DNA of 13,459 nucleotides, taken from NCBI GenBank assembly GCA_905236535.1, contig CAJOQN010000050.1, positions 1 to 13,459 of the forward strand, given 5' to 3'. Positions within the stretch are counted from its first letter, which is position 1. Each line of letters begins with the position of its first letter. The notes under the pieces were generated by a model. It worked only from the letters and a program-made list of their open reading frames with translations. It was not told where the DNA came from and ran no database searches. The position numbers and the translations under genes were made by a program. This document shows, one piece after another, positions 5,619 through 13,459 of this stretch. The DNA comes from an uncultured Bacilli bacterium (GTDB lineage: Bacteria; Bacillota_I; Bacilli_A; RFN20; CAG-826).

Positions 5619-8213
5619 TTATTTTGCATCATACCATGTCTTTCCAAAGCCACCTTCAACTTCGAATTTGACTGGGAAATCCATCGCATGCTCCATGGTT
5701 TCTTTCACTAATTTATAAACAATATCCTTTTCATCTTTATGGACTTTTAAGATTAATTCGTCGTGGATTTGAAGGACCATCTTGCTCTTTAGTTTTTCTT
5801 CTTTTAAAAGATGATTGACTTTAATCATCGCTATTTTAATTAAATCAGCAGCGCTTCCTTGAATCGGAGCGTTCATCGCAGCCCGTTTGGCAAATTCTCG
5901 GACTTGGTAGTTCGAGTCATGTAGTTCTCTTAGATATCTCCTTCTTCCCATAATCGTCGAGACATAGCCATTTTCATTCGCCTCTTTGACCACATTTTGG
6001 AAGAAGGTCGCGACTTCAGGGAAGGTTTCATAAAATGAATTGATAAAAGCTTTTGCCTCCTTTGGAGAGATTCCAAGTTGCTCAGAAAGACCCCAATCAG
6101 AGATTCCATAGATAACCCCAAAATTCACCGTTTTCGCTCGACGTCTTTGTTGATCGGTGGGTTTGCCTTCAAGATGAAAGATTTTTTTCGCCGTCGCGGA
6201 GTGAATATCTTCTCCGCTTTCAAAGACTTCTTGTAAGAGCTTACAATTTGATAGACCCGCTAAAACGCGTAGTTCAATCTGTGAATAATCTAAAGATAGG
6301 ATTTCATATTCCCCATCAGGATAATAAAAAGCTTTACGAATGTTCTTTCCGTCCTCATCTCTAATAGAGATATTTTGAAGGTTTGGTTCGCTTGATGATA
6401 AGCGGCCAGTAGAGGTTAAAGCTTGGTTGAATTTTGCATGGATTTTACCATCTTTAAAGATATGTGGTTTAAGTCCATCAACATAAGTGGTTTGAAGCTT
6501 AAAATATTTACGATATTCAATGAGTTTGATGATGATTGGATGATATGGAACCAAATCCTTTAATACTTCGATGGAAGTGGAACCTTTTTTATAATCAGGA
6601 AGGCCTAATTTGTTAAAGAGGATATCGGCCACTTGACGAGGAGAGGCGATATTAAATCTTTCTCCGGCGAATTGATATATTTCTTCTTCTAAAGTCTGGA
6701 TTTTATCTTTATAAGCTTTCCCAATCTCTTCGAGTTTATTCTTATCTAAAGGGAATCCTTCAATTTCCATATCCGCGAGAGTGCTGACTAATGGTAATTC
6801 GAGATTATTAAATAAATCCCAGGCTCTTAAATGAAGGAGTTCACTTTTTGCCTTCTCATAGAGAAGAGAAGAATAAAAAGCAATCTTAGAGGAGCGTTCT
6901 GGATTCTTTGACTCAAATAAAGAAACCTTTTCAATCTTTGGTAAATCCATCCCAAAGAAATGCATGACCGAGTCATAATCAGTCTTCGCATTACTATCTA
7001 ACAGATAACCGGCGATTAAAAGATCAAAGACACATCCATCAATGTCAATATCATAACGCTTTAAAGCTACTTTAATCGCTTTATAATCTAAACAATATTT
7101 CTCAATCTTTTTATCTTTTAAAGCCTTTAATAATCGCTCATCATTTTTCGCGTCATCTAAAGAAATGTAATAGTGGTGACCATTCATATTAATAGCCAGT
7201 CCATAGACTTCATCTCTTGAATAATCAGCTTCATCAAAATCTAAGGCAAGGCCTATTTTATTTTGAAAATCGATGTCTTTAAAAGAGGTTAAAGTTTCAA
7301 CATTTATTTCGATTGATGATTCATCATTTCTCTTCCATTTTGGAGAGATTTTAGACATGAATTGTTTAAGTTCATATCTTTGACAGAATTCGTTAATCTT
7401 TTCAAAATTATAGCCATTATATTTCGTGTCTTCGACCCCAAATGGGAGATCGATATCATCTTTAATCATCGCTAAATCACGACATAAGGTTCCTAGTTCA
7501 ACATTTTCTTTAATATTGGAGCCGACTTTTCCCCCGATATCATCCGCATGCGCGACAATATTATCAAAGCTTCCATATTCATTGATGAGTTTAACCGCGG
7601 TTTTTTCACCAACTCCCGGAATTCCAGGAAGATTATCAGAAGAGTCTCCTCTTAAACCTTTATAATCAATGATTTGAAGTGGGGTGAAACCAAAGGTTTC
7701 AACGACACTTTCAGGAGTCATCACCAGAATATCAGATAATCCTTTTTTAAGGATGTTAACGGTAATCTTTTTAGAGACTAATTGAATGAAGTCGCGATCA
7801 GAAGTATAGATGGTGACCTCATATCCTTCTTTTTCGGCGATGCGGGAGATGGTTCCGGCGATATCATCGCCTTCAAAACCTTCTTCTTCGAATTGGAAGA
7901 TGTTCATCGCTTTCAAAAAATCTCTAGCGATGGGGAATTGTTTAACCAAATCCTCAGGTGCCGGTTTTCTATTGGCTTTATAAATGTCTAAAGCTTGATG
8001 CCTAAAGGTTTTCTTTCCCGTATCAAACGCGACGATGATAGATTCCCCTTCTTTTAAAGAAGAAATAATCTTATTTATCATATTGCTAAAGGCAAAGATA
8101 GCGTTGGTGGGAGTCCCATCTTTGCTCCTCATAATCTCAACACCTGGATAAGCGGTGGCATAATAGGCTCTAAAGAGGAGTGAATTACCATCAATAACAA
8201 TTAATTTTGACAT
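5619..8213 (-). CDS. polA: DNA polymerase I
   Basis: Fills gaps, removes Okazaki primers and completes excision repair. It has 864 residues, close to B. subtilis PolA (about 880). The 5'-nuclease domain (about 1-290) shows IDGNSLLFRAYY (7-18), EGDDIAGT (114-121), TSDRDF (137-142) and GDSSDNLPGIPGVG (189-202). The middle 3'-5' exonuclease-like domain (about 310-470) lacks the DxE and other metal-binding residues, so proofreading is probably absent, as in Bacillus enzymes. The polymerase domain has TGRLSSSEPNLQNI (602-615), motif A DYSQIELR (642-649), motif B with R690, K694 and Y702, and motif C HDE (817-819). The start at 8213 is chosen because MSKLIVIDGN matches the family and GGAGG lies eight bases before it, inside the last codons of dnaE. 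The dnaE stop is one base away. A longer in-frame start at 8276 falls within dnaE and is rejected. Confidence 0.97.
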   Translation of the reverse strand: MSKLIVIDGNSLLFRAYYATAYPGVEIMRSKDGTPTNAIFAFSNMINKIISSLKEGESIIVAFDTGKKTFRHQALDIYKANRKPAPEDLVKQFPIARDFLKAMNIFQFEEEGFEGDDIAGTISRIAEKEGYEVTIYTSDRDFIQLVSKKITVNILKKGLSDILVMTPESVVETFGFTPLQIIDYKGLRGDSSDNLPGIPGVGEKTAVKLINEYGSFDNIVAHADDIGGKVGSNIKENVELGTLCRDLAMIKDDIDLPFGVEDTKYNGYNFEKINEFCQRYELKQFMSKISPKWKRNDESSIEINVETLTSFKDIDFQNKIGLALDFDEADYSRDEVYGLAINMNGHHYYISLDDAKNDERLLKALKDKKIEKYCLDYKAIKVALKRYDIDIDGCVFDLLIAGYLLDSNAKTDYDSVMHFFGMDLPKIEKVSLFESKNPERSSKIAFYSSLLYEKAKSELLHLRAWDLFNNLELPLVSTLADMEIEGFPLDKNKLEEIGKAYKDKIQTLEEEIYQFAGERFNIASPRQVADILFNKLGLPDYKKGSTSIEVLKDLVPYHPIIIKLIEYRKYFKLQTTYVDGLKPHIFKDGKIHAKFNQALTSTGRLSSSEPNLQNISIRDEDGKNIRKAFYYPDGEYEILSLDYSQIELRVLAGLSNCKLLQEVFESGEDIHSATAKKIFHLEGKPTDQQRRRAKTVNFGVIYGISDWGLSEQLGISPKEAKAFINSFYETFPEVATFFQNVVKEANENGYVSTIMGRRRYLRELHDSNYQVREFAKRAAMNAPIQGSAADLIKIAMIKVNHLLKEEKLKSKMVLQIHDELILKVHKDEKDIVYKLVKETMEHAMDFPVKFEVEGGFGKTWYDAK

Positions 8214-8214
8214 A

Positions 8215-11200
8215 TTATTCCTCCAAAAGGGTGATTTCTTTGGCGATGAAAGTGACATTTTCTTTATCTTTTTCAAAATGTCCGTCCGCGATGATCATCT
8301 TGTTCTTTTCGGTGATATACAAAACATCTTTATATAAAGTTGGGAAGATTGTCATTTCCATCTCTTCGTTTTCATCAAAGATTTTGACAAAGGCCATAGC
8401 CTCGCCTTTTTTGGTGTGAATGACTTTCTTTAAACGGATAATTCCGGCGATTTTAACTTCTTCCCCAATATCTTTTATAAGGGCCTCACTAATGGGGAGA
8501 ACTCCTTGCTTATCTAAGATTTTTCTTTTTAAAGAAAGAGGATTATTAGAAAGCATAATTCCGATTGATTGATATTCGTTTTCAAGTCTTTCCATCATCT
8601 CGTCGTTCATCTCGATGAGTAATGGTTTTTCTAAACTTATGGAGAGAGTGATTTGACCATCTCTTGGAAGGTTGACTTCCGCGAATTGCTTCGCGCTTAA
8701 TAGAGATGCCTTTAACGAATTCCTTGAATGAGAGAAAGAATCTAAGGCCCCAGAATCAATAAGGTTTTTAATGATTGAATCCTCAATTTTTAAAGGATAG
8801 ATTCTTAAGATGAAATCAAAGAAATCTTTAAATTCACCATTATTTTCCCGCTCTTTGATAATGGCCTCACCGACCATTCGATTGACCCCTTTAATTCCCG
8901 TCAACGGGAACAAAATAGAGCCATCCTTAATCTCAAAGACAACACTCGAATGGTTGAGATCAGGCGGTAACATCGTAATCCCAATCTTTCTCATCTCCGC
9001 GACATATTCATTAAATTTGGTGTCGCTCGTCGTCGAGCTATTTCTTAAAATTGTCGAATAAAATTCTAAGGGATAATAAGCCTTTAAATAAGACATCTGA
9101 CACGATAATAAAGCGTAGCCATAGGAGTGAGATTTATTAAAGCCATAATTCGCGAATTTCTCGATACGATTGTAATAATTGTTGGCCTCTTTTAAAGAAT
9201 AGCCGTTATTCATTGCTCCTTTAATAAAGGAGTCTTTCATCGATGAGAGAATTTCACTCTTCTTTTTAGAGACCGCTCGTCTAAAATTATCCGCTTCGAC
9301 GAGGGACATGTTGGCCATCGCCACCGCGAGTTGAGAAATCTGTTCTTGATAGGTGATAATTCCATAGGTTGGCCCTAAGATTGGTTTGATTTTTTCATCC
9401 ATATAAGGAATCTTTTCTTTTCCCATTTTTCTTTTTGCGTAAGTGGGAATAAAATCCATTGGTCCAGGTCTAAATAAGGCTAATAACGCCGCGACATCAT
9501 CAAAAGATGATGGTTTAAGCGTTTTAATCGCGTTTTTCATTCCGGATGATTCAAGCTGGAAGATTCCCATTGTATATAAAGAACAAATCGTTTCATAAGT
9601 CTTAGGATCATCATAGGGAAGATTAAATTTATCTAATTTGGCATTTGGATGATTTTTATTGATCAAATCGACGCATGAAGAGATGACGCTTAAATGGTTG
9701 AGCCCTAAGAAGTCCATCTTGAGGAATCCTTGCTCTTCTAAATAATTCATCTCATATTGTGTTAAAAGATTATCGCTTAAATCCAAGGTCACCGGCATGT
9801 TATCCTCTATGGGATTATCGTTTAAAATAACCCCAGCCGCGTGAATTGAAGATTGACGGGGAAGTCCTTCAATTTTAGAGGCCAATGAAACAATTTCTAA
9901 GAAATAAGGATCGGAGTCCACCAAAGAACGGAAGGCTTCAAGATTTTTATATGATTGACGAAGGTCATATTTATAATTGGTCAAAGCTTTGGACAAACGG
10001 TCGATGTGGGAGGTTGGATAATTATAAATTCTTCCGATATCACGTAGTGATTGTTTAGCCCCAATGGTTTGGAAAGTGATGATATTCGCAACTCTTTCCT
10101 TCCCATATTTTTCTCGACAATATTCGATAACTTCATTCCTTCGATTATCCATGAAGTCCATATCGATATCTGGCATGGTCTTTCTTGATTCGTTTAAAAA
10201 TCTTTCAAAGAGCAAATCATATTTTAAAGGATCAAGCATCGATATGCTTAAAAGATAGGCGACCAAAGAACCCGCGGCAGAACCTCTTAAGGAGACGAGG
10301 ATATCATTCTTTCTCGCCCATAAGACATAATCTTGCACTAAAAGGAAATAATCATCATATCCCATGTTTGAGATAACATTTAATTCTTTTTCGAGTCTTT
10401 GAATATATAATTCGTTATCGAGTTTTAAATCTTTTAATCGTTGGTAACAAGATTTTCTTAAGAATTCTTTAGAATTCTCCACTGGGAAGTGGAGCATCTC
10501 ACCCCGTTTTTGATGATAATCAAATTTCGACATCTGAACGATATTAACGGAATTTAATAATTCTTTTGGAAGATAAATCTTTTCATAAGCTTTTTCATCG
10601 AAGAAATGCTCGTTGCCTTTGGCTTCTTTTTCTTCGAGTTTTTCATCGTGGTCGATGGCCTCGACAATCTTTAAGGCAATCGCATCGCTTTCTTTTTCAT
10701 ATTTGATATGGGGAAAAGCCACGGTTTCATAAAGATGTTCAATCGCGAATTTTCTAACGCGATTCGCGTGATTAATCTCACTTCTTTCTTTAATTTCAAT
10801 TCCAAGATAGAAATGTTTAAAGATTTTAGAGAGCTCGTTAATCTTCTTGGCAATACTTAATTCATCGACGGAAACATCTAAGAAATCTTCTTTAATCTGT
10901 CCTTTATTAGTGTCTAAAATGGCTAATAAGTTTTTTCCTTTTTCCTTAAGGAAATCAAGAGAAATATTTTTTTCTTTATTGCTCTCGAGTTTTAAGATTT
11001 CGCTCGACAAAGAGGCTAAAGACAGATAGCCCTCTTCCGTAAGAGCGTAGACACAAATGATATTCCCTTCGAATTCGATTTCCATCCCAGGAATGAAAGG
11101 TTTATTGATACTTTCCATCAAAGAGATGAATCGTGGAAGGGAATATAAAACATGATGGTCGGTTAAGCCCGCGCCAAAATAATCATATTTTTTGACATTT

Positions 11201-11277
11201 GAAACAATTCTTTCAAGCGTTAAACCGCTTTGAAGAAAGGTATAACCTGAATAGATATGTAACGGGGCAAATTTCAT
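8215..11277 (-). CDS. dnaE: DNA polymerase III alpha subunit, DnaE type
   Basis: In Bacillota with PolC, DnaE extends RNA primers and copies damaged templates; whether PolC exists here cannot be seen. It has 1020 residues, shorter than B. subtilis DnaE (about 1115) and near the streptococcal length. The N-terminal PHP domain (LHIYSGYTFL, then TDHHVLY and GMEIEF) has lost at least one usual metal-ligand His (HIY instead of HxH), so it is probably structural. The palm has RGSAAGSLVAY (331-341), PDIDMDF with catalytic Asp372 and Asp374, and Asp522 in KMDFLGL as the third. FRPGPMDFIP and a C-terminal OB fold (KIAGIIRLKKVI and following) complete it. No proofreading domain is present. The start is ATG 11277; the adjoining GTG at 11280 is an in-frame alternative. 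A promoter lies directly upstream. The gene heads dnaE-polA-mutM/coaE. Confidence 0.95.
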   Translation of the reverse strand: MKFAPLHIYSGYTFLQSGLTLERIVSNVKKYDYFGAGLTDHHVLYSLPRFISLMESINKPFIPGMEIEFEGNIICVYALTEEGYLSLASLSSEILKLESNKEKNISLDFLKEKGKNLLAILDTNKGQIKEDFLDVSVDELSIAKKINELSKIFKHFYLGIEIKERSEINHANRVRKFAIEHLYETVAFPHIKYEKESDAIALKIVEAIDHDEKLEEKEAKGNEHFFDEKAYEKIYLPKELLNSVNIVQMSKFDYHQKRGEMLHFPVENSKEFLRKSCYQRLKDLKLDNELYIQRLEKELNVISNMGYDDYFLLVQDYVLWARKNDILVSLRGSAAGSLVAYLLSISMLDPLKYDLLFERFLNESRKTMPDIDMDFMDNRRNEVIEYCREKYGKERVANIITFQTIGAKQSLRDIGRIYNYPTSHIDRLSKALTNYKYDLRQSYKNLEAFRSLVDSDPYFLEIVSLASKIEGLPRQSSIHAAGVILNDNPIEDNMPVTLDLSDNLLTQYEMNYLEEQGFLKMDFLGLNHLSVISSCVDLINKNHPNAKLDKFNLPYDDPKTYETICSLYTMGIFQLESSGMKNAIKTLKPSSFDDVAALLALFRPGPMDFIPTYAKRKMGKEKIPYMDEKIKPILGPTYGIITYQEQISQLAVAMANMSLVEADNFRRAVSKKKSEILSSMKDSFIKGAMNNGYSLKEANNYYNRIEKFANYGFNKSHSYGYALLSCQMSYLKAYYPLEFYSTILRNSSTTSDTKFNEYVAEMRKIGITMLPPDLNHSSVVFEIKDGSILFPLTGIKGVNRMVGEAIIKERENNGEFKDFFDFILRIYPLKIEDSIIKNLIDSGALDSFSHSRNSLKASLLSAKQFAEVNLPRDGQITLSISLEKPLLIEMNDEMMERLENEYQSIGIMLSNNPLSLKRKILDKQGVLPISEALIKDIGEEVKIAGIIRLKKVIHTKKGEAMAFVKIFDENEEMEMTIFPTLYKDVLYITEKNKMIIADGHFEKDKENVTFIAKEITLLEE

Positions 11278-11285
11278 CACCCTCT

Positions 11286-11314
11286 ATTATATAGAATTAA
11301 TGTCAATATTACAA
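11286..11314 (-). promoter_or_regulatory. Probable dnaE promoter, implying a nearly leaderless mRNA
   Basis: On the minus strand, TTGTAA (11314-11309), a 17-base spacer and a perfect TATAAT (11291-11286) precede dnaE. Initiation about seven bases past the -10 falls near 11279, at or up to a few bases before the GTG/ATG start. The AGAGG at 11285-11281 would then be outside the transcript. If an upstream promoter is used instead, this AGAGG is only three bases from the ATG. The -35 lies within the T-tract of the preceding terminator. An exact TTGACA at 11306-11301 is too close to this -10 (nine bases) to pair with it. Confidence 0.55.
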
Positions 11315-11344
11315 AAAGAAAGGTAACCAAATGGCTACCTTTCT
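11311..11344 (-). terminator. Intrinsic terminator of ackA-nrnA
   Basis: AGAAAGGTA and TACCTTTCT (11317-11325 and 11336-11344) form a perfect 9-bp stem. Inside it, CC and GG can add two further pairs after an A-C mismatch. On the minus strand the stem is followed by TTTTTGT. The stem begins within the nrnA stop codon TAG (11345-11343). No T-tract lies on the plus-strand side, so it acts in one direction only. Confidence 0.85.
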
Positions 11345-12338
11345 ATTCGAACAATTTATCAAGTTCTCCAATCAAGTTCGGAAGTTCTTCAATCTTGTGA
11401 AGCTTACAACCTGATGCTTGCGCGTGTCCTCCGCCTTCAAACATCGCGGCCACTCCATTAATCGGAAGTTTCTTACTTCTAAGAGAGACTCTCCAACAAT
11501 TGTCTTTTGGATCCTCGGTAATCGAGCACCAAGCGTTAATACCCTCAATATTGGAGAAGAGATTGACGTTTTCTTTTCCTCTTTCCGTGGTGATTTTAAG
11601 TCTTTGACAGGTTTCCCAATCAAGGATGTAATAAGCGACACCTTTTGGAGAAATATGGAAGTTATTTAAGATGTAAGCGGTCACTTGTAAATCATCGATT
11701 TGTTTAACATACATTCTTTGATATATTTCACTGATATCAATCCCGGTTTTAAGGAGTTCTTCCGCCACGGCGAAGGTGTGGGTAGAAGTGCTTGAATATT
11801 GGAAGCGACCAGAGTCCCCAACTAACGCGGTATAAAAATAAGAGGCGGCCTCCTTAGATAAGGTGTATCCTTTAAAATTAAGAAGGATATTGATGACGAT
11901 TTCGGCCGCTGCGGCTGCGCTGGTATCGACAATTGAGGTTTTGGCGAAGACTTCGGTTTCCGGGTGATGATCAATCTTCACTTTATATTTGGCTTTTTTA
12001 TAACGTGGATCAGCGATGCGATTATGATTGCCGACATCTAAAACGATGGAGAGAAATGGTTTTTTAAACCATTCATTATTCACTGAATCCATCACTGGAT
12101 ATAATCGAGGAGTGAAAGTCACATGGTTATCGCCTAAGATGATAACTTCTTTATTGGGAAAATTATCTTTGATCCATGTATAAAGACCCATCTGTGTGCC
12201 TAAAGCATCATAATCAGGCATGATATGACGAGAAATGGCGATGCGGTCATAACGTTTGATAGCTTGAAGGATTCGCTTCGCACTTTTCTCGTATTTCTCT
12301 TTATATCTTTGTTTGATGATAGGGTTGATTTTATTCAT
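11343..12338 (-). CDS. nrnA: Bifunctional oligoribonuclease / pAp phosphatase NrnA (DHH-DHHA1 family)
   Basis: Degrades 2-5-nt RNA fragments to mononucleotides and converts 3'-phosphoadenosine 5'-phosphate to AMP, serving RNA turnover and sulfur/CoA-linked metabolism in Bacillota lacking Orn. It has 331 residues, the usual length. DHH domain ligands are visible: H38, D42 and D44 (SRHIMPDYDALG), D101 (VLDVGNHNR), DHH at 123-125 and D175 (ALVGDSGRFQYSS). The DHHA1 substrate-binding motif is GGGHAQASG (302-310). The start at 12338 is chosen because AAAGGAG lies about seven bases upstream; the in-frame ATG at 12380 lies within ackA and adds a 14-residue nonconserved tail. It overlaps the ackA stop by eight bases (ATGAATAA), so translation is probably coupled. 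An intrinsic terminator follows immediately. Confidence 0.94.
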   Translation of the reverse strand: MNKINPIIKQRYKEKYEKSAKRILQAIKRYDRIAISRHIMPDYDALGTQMGLYTWIKDNFPNKEVIILGDNHVTFTPRLYPVMDSVNNEWFKKPFLSIVLDVGNHNRIADPRYKKAKYKVKIDHHPETEVFAKTSIVDTSAAAAAEIVINILLNFKGYTLSKEAASYFYTALVGDSGRFQYSSTSTHTFAVAEELLKTGIDISEIYQRMYVKQIDDLQVTAYILNNFHISPKGVAYYILDWETCQRLKITTERGKENVNLFSNIEGINAWCSITEDPKDNCWRVSLRSKKLPINGVAAMFEGGGHAQASGCKLHKIEELPNLIGELDKLFE

Positions 12339-13459
12339 CTCTAACTCCTTTGATGCACATGTTATAAGCATCGCGGGCAATCATCACTTCTTCGTCGGTT
12401 GGAATAACGCAGACTTTTATCCTACTTGATGGTAAGGAGATAAGGGAGCCATTCTTTCTATCAATATGGTGGTTAGCCTCTTCATCAATCTCGACTCCTA
12501 ACGCTGGTTTAAGCAAATTGCAAACCGCACTTCTCATCCTTGGTTCATTCTCCCCGATACCCGCGGAGAAGATGATCAAATCACATCCCCCTAAACGGAC
12601 AAAATATTGACCGATAAAATCCGCGATTCTGCGATTGAAAATATCATTAGATAAGGTCGCATGTGGATCACCTTTTTCCACTAAAGCGAGGATATCACGG
12701 CTATCGGAATATCCCCCAACCCCCGCAAAACCAGATTTTTTATTAAACATTTGGAAGACTTCTTCTGGAGATTTGCCCGTGACTTTACAAACATAATAGA
12801 AAACAGAAGGATCCATATCCCCAGTTCTCGTTCCCATCATAATTCCACCTAAAGGTGTGAGGCCCATTGAGGTCGCGACACATTTCCCATCTTTAATCGC
12901 GGTGATGGAGGCTCCGCTTCCGATGTGACAAGAGATAATTTTGGCTTCTTTATTACCATTAACAAATCTTAATCCTTCTTGAGAAAGGTATTTATGAGAG
13001 GTCCCGTGAGCCCCGTATCTTCTGATATCATATTTTTCACTTAATTCGATAGGAATTGGGAAGGTGTAATCCGCTGGAGCCATACTTTGATGGAAAGCGG
13101 TATCAAAAACGGCAACCGCTGGAACATCAGGAATAACTTCTTTAAAAGCTCGAAAGCAAGTCAAATGAGCAGCGTTATGAAGTGGGGCGAGAGGAATGAG
13201 GGATTCAATCTTCTTTTCAGTATCTTCATTAAAGAACTCACTATGTGAGAAATATTTACCGCCTTGAACAATTCGATGTCCAGTGGCCTTGATTTCATCA
13301 TAGGATTTGATTAATCCTTTTTCTTTTAAAGCTTTTAAGACGAGTTCGGCCGCAAAGGCGTGATTTGGGATTGGAAGATCTAAAACATCTTTCTTATCAC
13401 CGTATTTGATGGTGAAAATGCCGCTTTCGAGGCCAATACGCTCAGCGTTACCGCTACAA
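12331..13459 (-). CDS. ackA: Acetate kinase, C-terminal 375 residues (5' end outside window)
   Basis: Converts acetyl phosphate and ADP to acetate and ATP, the final energy step of acetate fermentation; cytoplasmic homodimer of the ASKHA fold. The family has about 400 residues, so only about 25, including the N-terminal phosphate-binding strand, lie outside. The frame is open to the window edge, from a partial codon followed by CSGNAERIG. Family motifs are GHRIVQGGKYF (substrate Arg), PLAPLHNAAH, AVFDTAFH (catalytic Asp), YGAHGTSHKYL, SCHIGSGASITAI (nucleotide-phosphate loop), MGTRTGDMDP (transition-state Arg) and TDEEVMIARDA near the C terminus. Two positions differ from the commonest form: VQGG for VHGG, and GSG for GNG in the phosphate loop. 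All other catalytic residues are present, so activity is expected. Its last codons carry the nrnA ribosome site and start. The promoter is not visible. Confidence 0.95.
   Translation of the reverse strand, partial: CSGNAERIGLESGIFTIKYGDKKDVLDLPIPNHAFAAELVLKALKEKGLIKSYDEIKATGHRIVQGGKYFSHSEFFNEDTEKKIESLIPLAPLHNAAHLTCFRAFKEVIPDVPAVAVFDTAFHQSMAPADYTFPIPIELSEKYDIRRYGAHGTSHKYLSQEGLRFVNGNKEAKIISCHIGSGASITAIKDGKCVATSMGLTPLGGIMMGTRTGDMDPSVFYYVCKVTGKSPEEVFQMFNKKSGFAGVGGYSDSRDILALVEKGDPHATLSNDIFNRRIADFIGQYFVRLGGCDLIIFSAGIGENEPRMRSAVCNLLKPALGVEIDEEANHHIDRKNGSLISLPSSRIKVCVIPTDEEVMIARDAYNMCIKGVRDE

Noticed and set aside
8895..8910. Inverted repeat TTCCCGT-CA-ACGGGAA inside dnaE
   Set aside because: It encodes a plausible part of the conserved frame (FPLTG), no T-tract follows, and a repeat this short is expected occasionally in a 3-kb gene.
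9495..9512. CATCATC-AAAA-GATGATG hairpin inside dnaE
   Set aside because: Explained by the codons for SSFDD; no T-tract or gene boundary nearby.
10461..10494. Repeated AGAATTCT followed by a CTCCACT/AGTGGAG hairpin inside dnaE
   Set aside because: Fully within an intact coding frame (ENSKEF region), with no terminator or promoter features; probably chance.

Overview
The window is a gene-dense, AT-rich chromosomal segment from a low-GC Gram-positive bacterium (Bacillota, class Bacilli or a close relative). The assignment rests on the DnaB/DnaI helicase-loading pair, which is confined to this group, on a B. subtilis-type DnaE, on a PolA without recognisable proofreading residues, and on NrnA. 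TGA acts as a stop: every conserved frame is uninterrupted and the tryptophans are TGG, so a mycoplasma-type code is not in use. A reduced-genome gut or Mollicutes-related lineage (Erysipelotrichales or RF39-like) would fit, but that is inference. I see no RNA genes, mobile elements, CRISPR arrays or phage genes.

Layout. Positions 1-1765 (minus strand) hold pfkA followed by the 5' part of thrS, which leaves the window at its left edge. Positions 1766-2043 are a 278-bp AT-rich divergent promoter region with two perfect and two degenerate DnaA boxes. Positions 2044-4226 (plus strand) hold dnaB-dnaI, which overlap by one base. Positions 4198-11277 (minus strand) hold dnaE-polA-mutM/coaE, with gaps of only one and two bases between genes. 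This set converges on dnaI, and the coding regions overlap at their 3' ends. Positions 11286-11344 hold a compact joint: the ackA-nrnA terminator overlaps the dnaE promoter. Positions 11343-13459 (minus strand) hold ackA (its first ~25 codons lie outside) and nrnA, overlapping by eight bases.

How the genes fit together. The core is DNA replication and repair: helicase loading (DnaB, DnaI), lesion and lagging-strand synthesis (DnaE), gap filling and primer removal (PolA) and 8-oxoguanine excision (MutM). Around it lie glycolysis (PfkA), acetate/ATP production (AckA), CoA synthesis (CoaE), nanoRNA/pAp turnover (NrnA) and Thr-tRNA synthesis (ThrS). From memory, the same ten genes lie in one broad neighbourhood of the B. 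subtilis chromosome, so this looks like a compacted and partly inverted ancestral block rather than acquired DNA.

The points most worth a second look are: a single protein joining MutM to CoaE; a DnaI whose Walker A lysine is arginine; a DnaA-box cluster beside the dnaB promoter; a perfect 22-bp palindrome inside the end of dnaB; a dnaE promoter placed so that its mRNA would have almost no leader; and a ThrRS without its N-terminal TGS domain. I found no wholly new multi-gene system.
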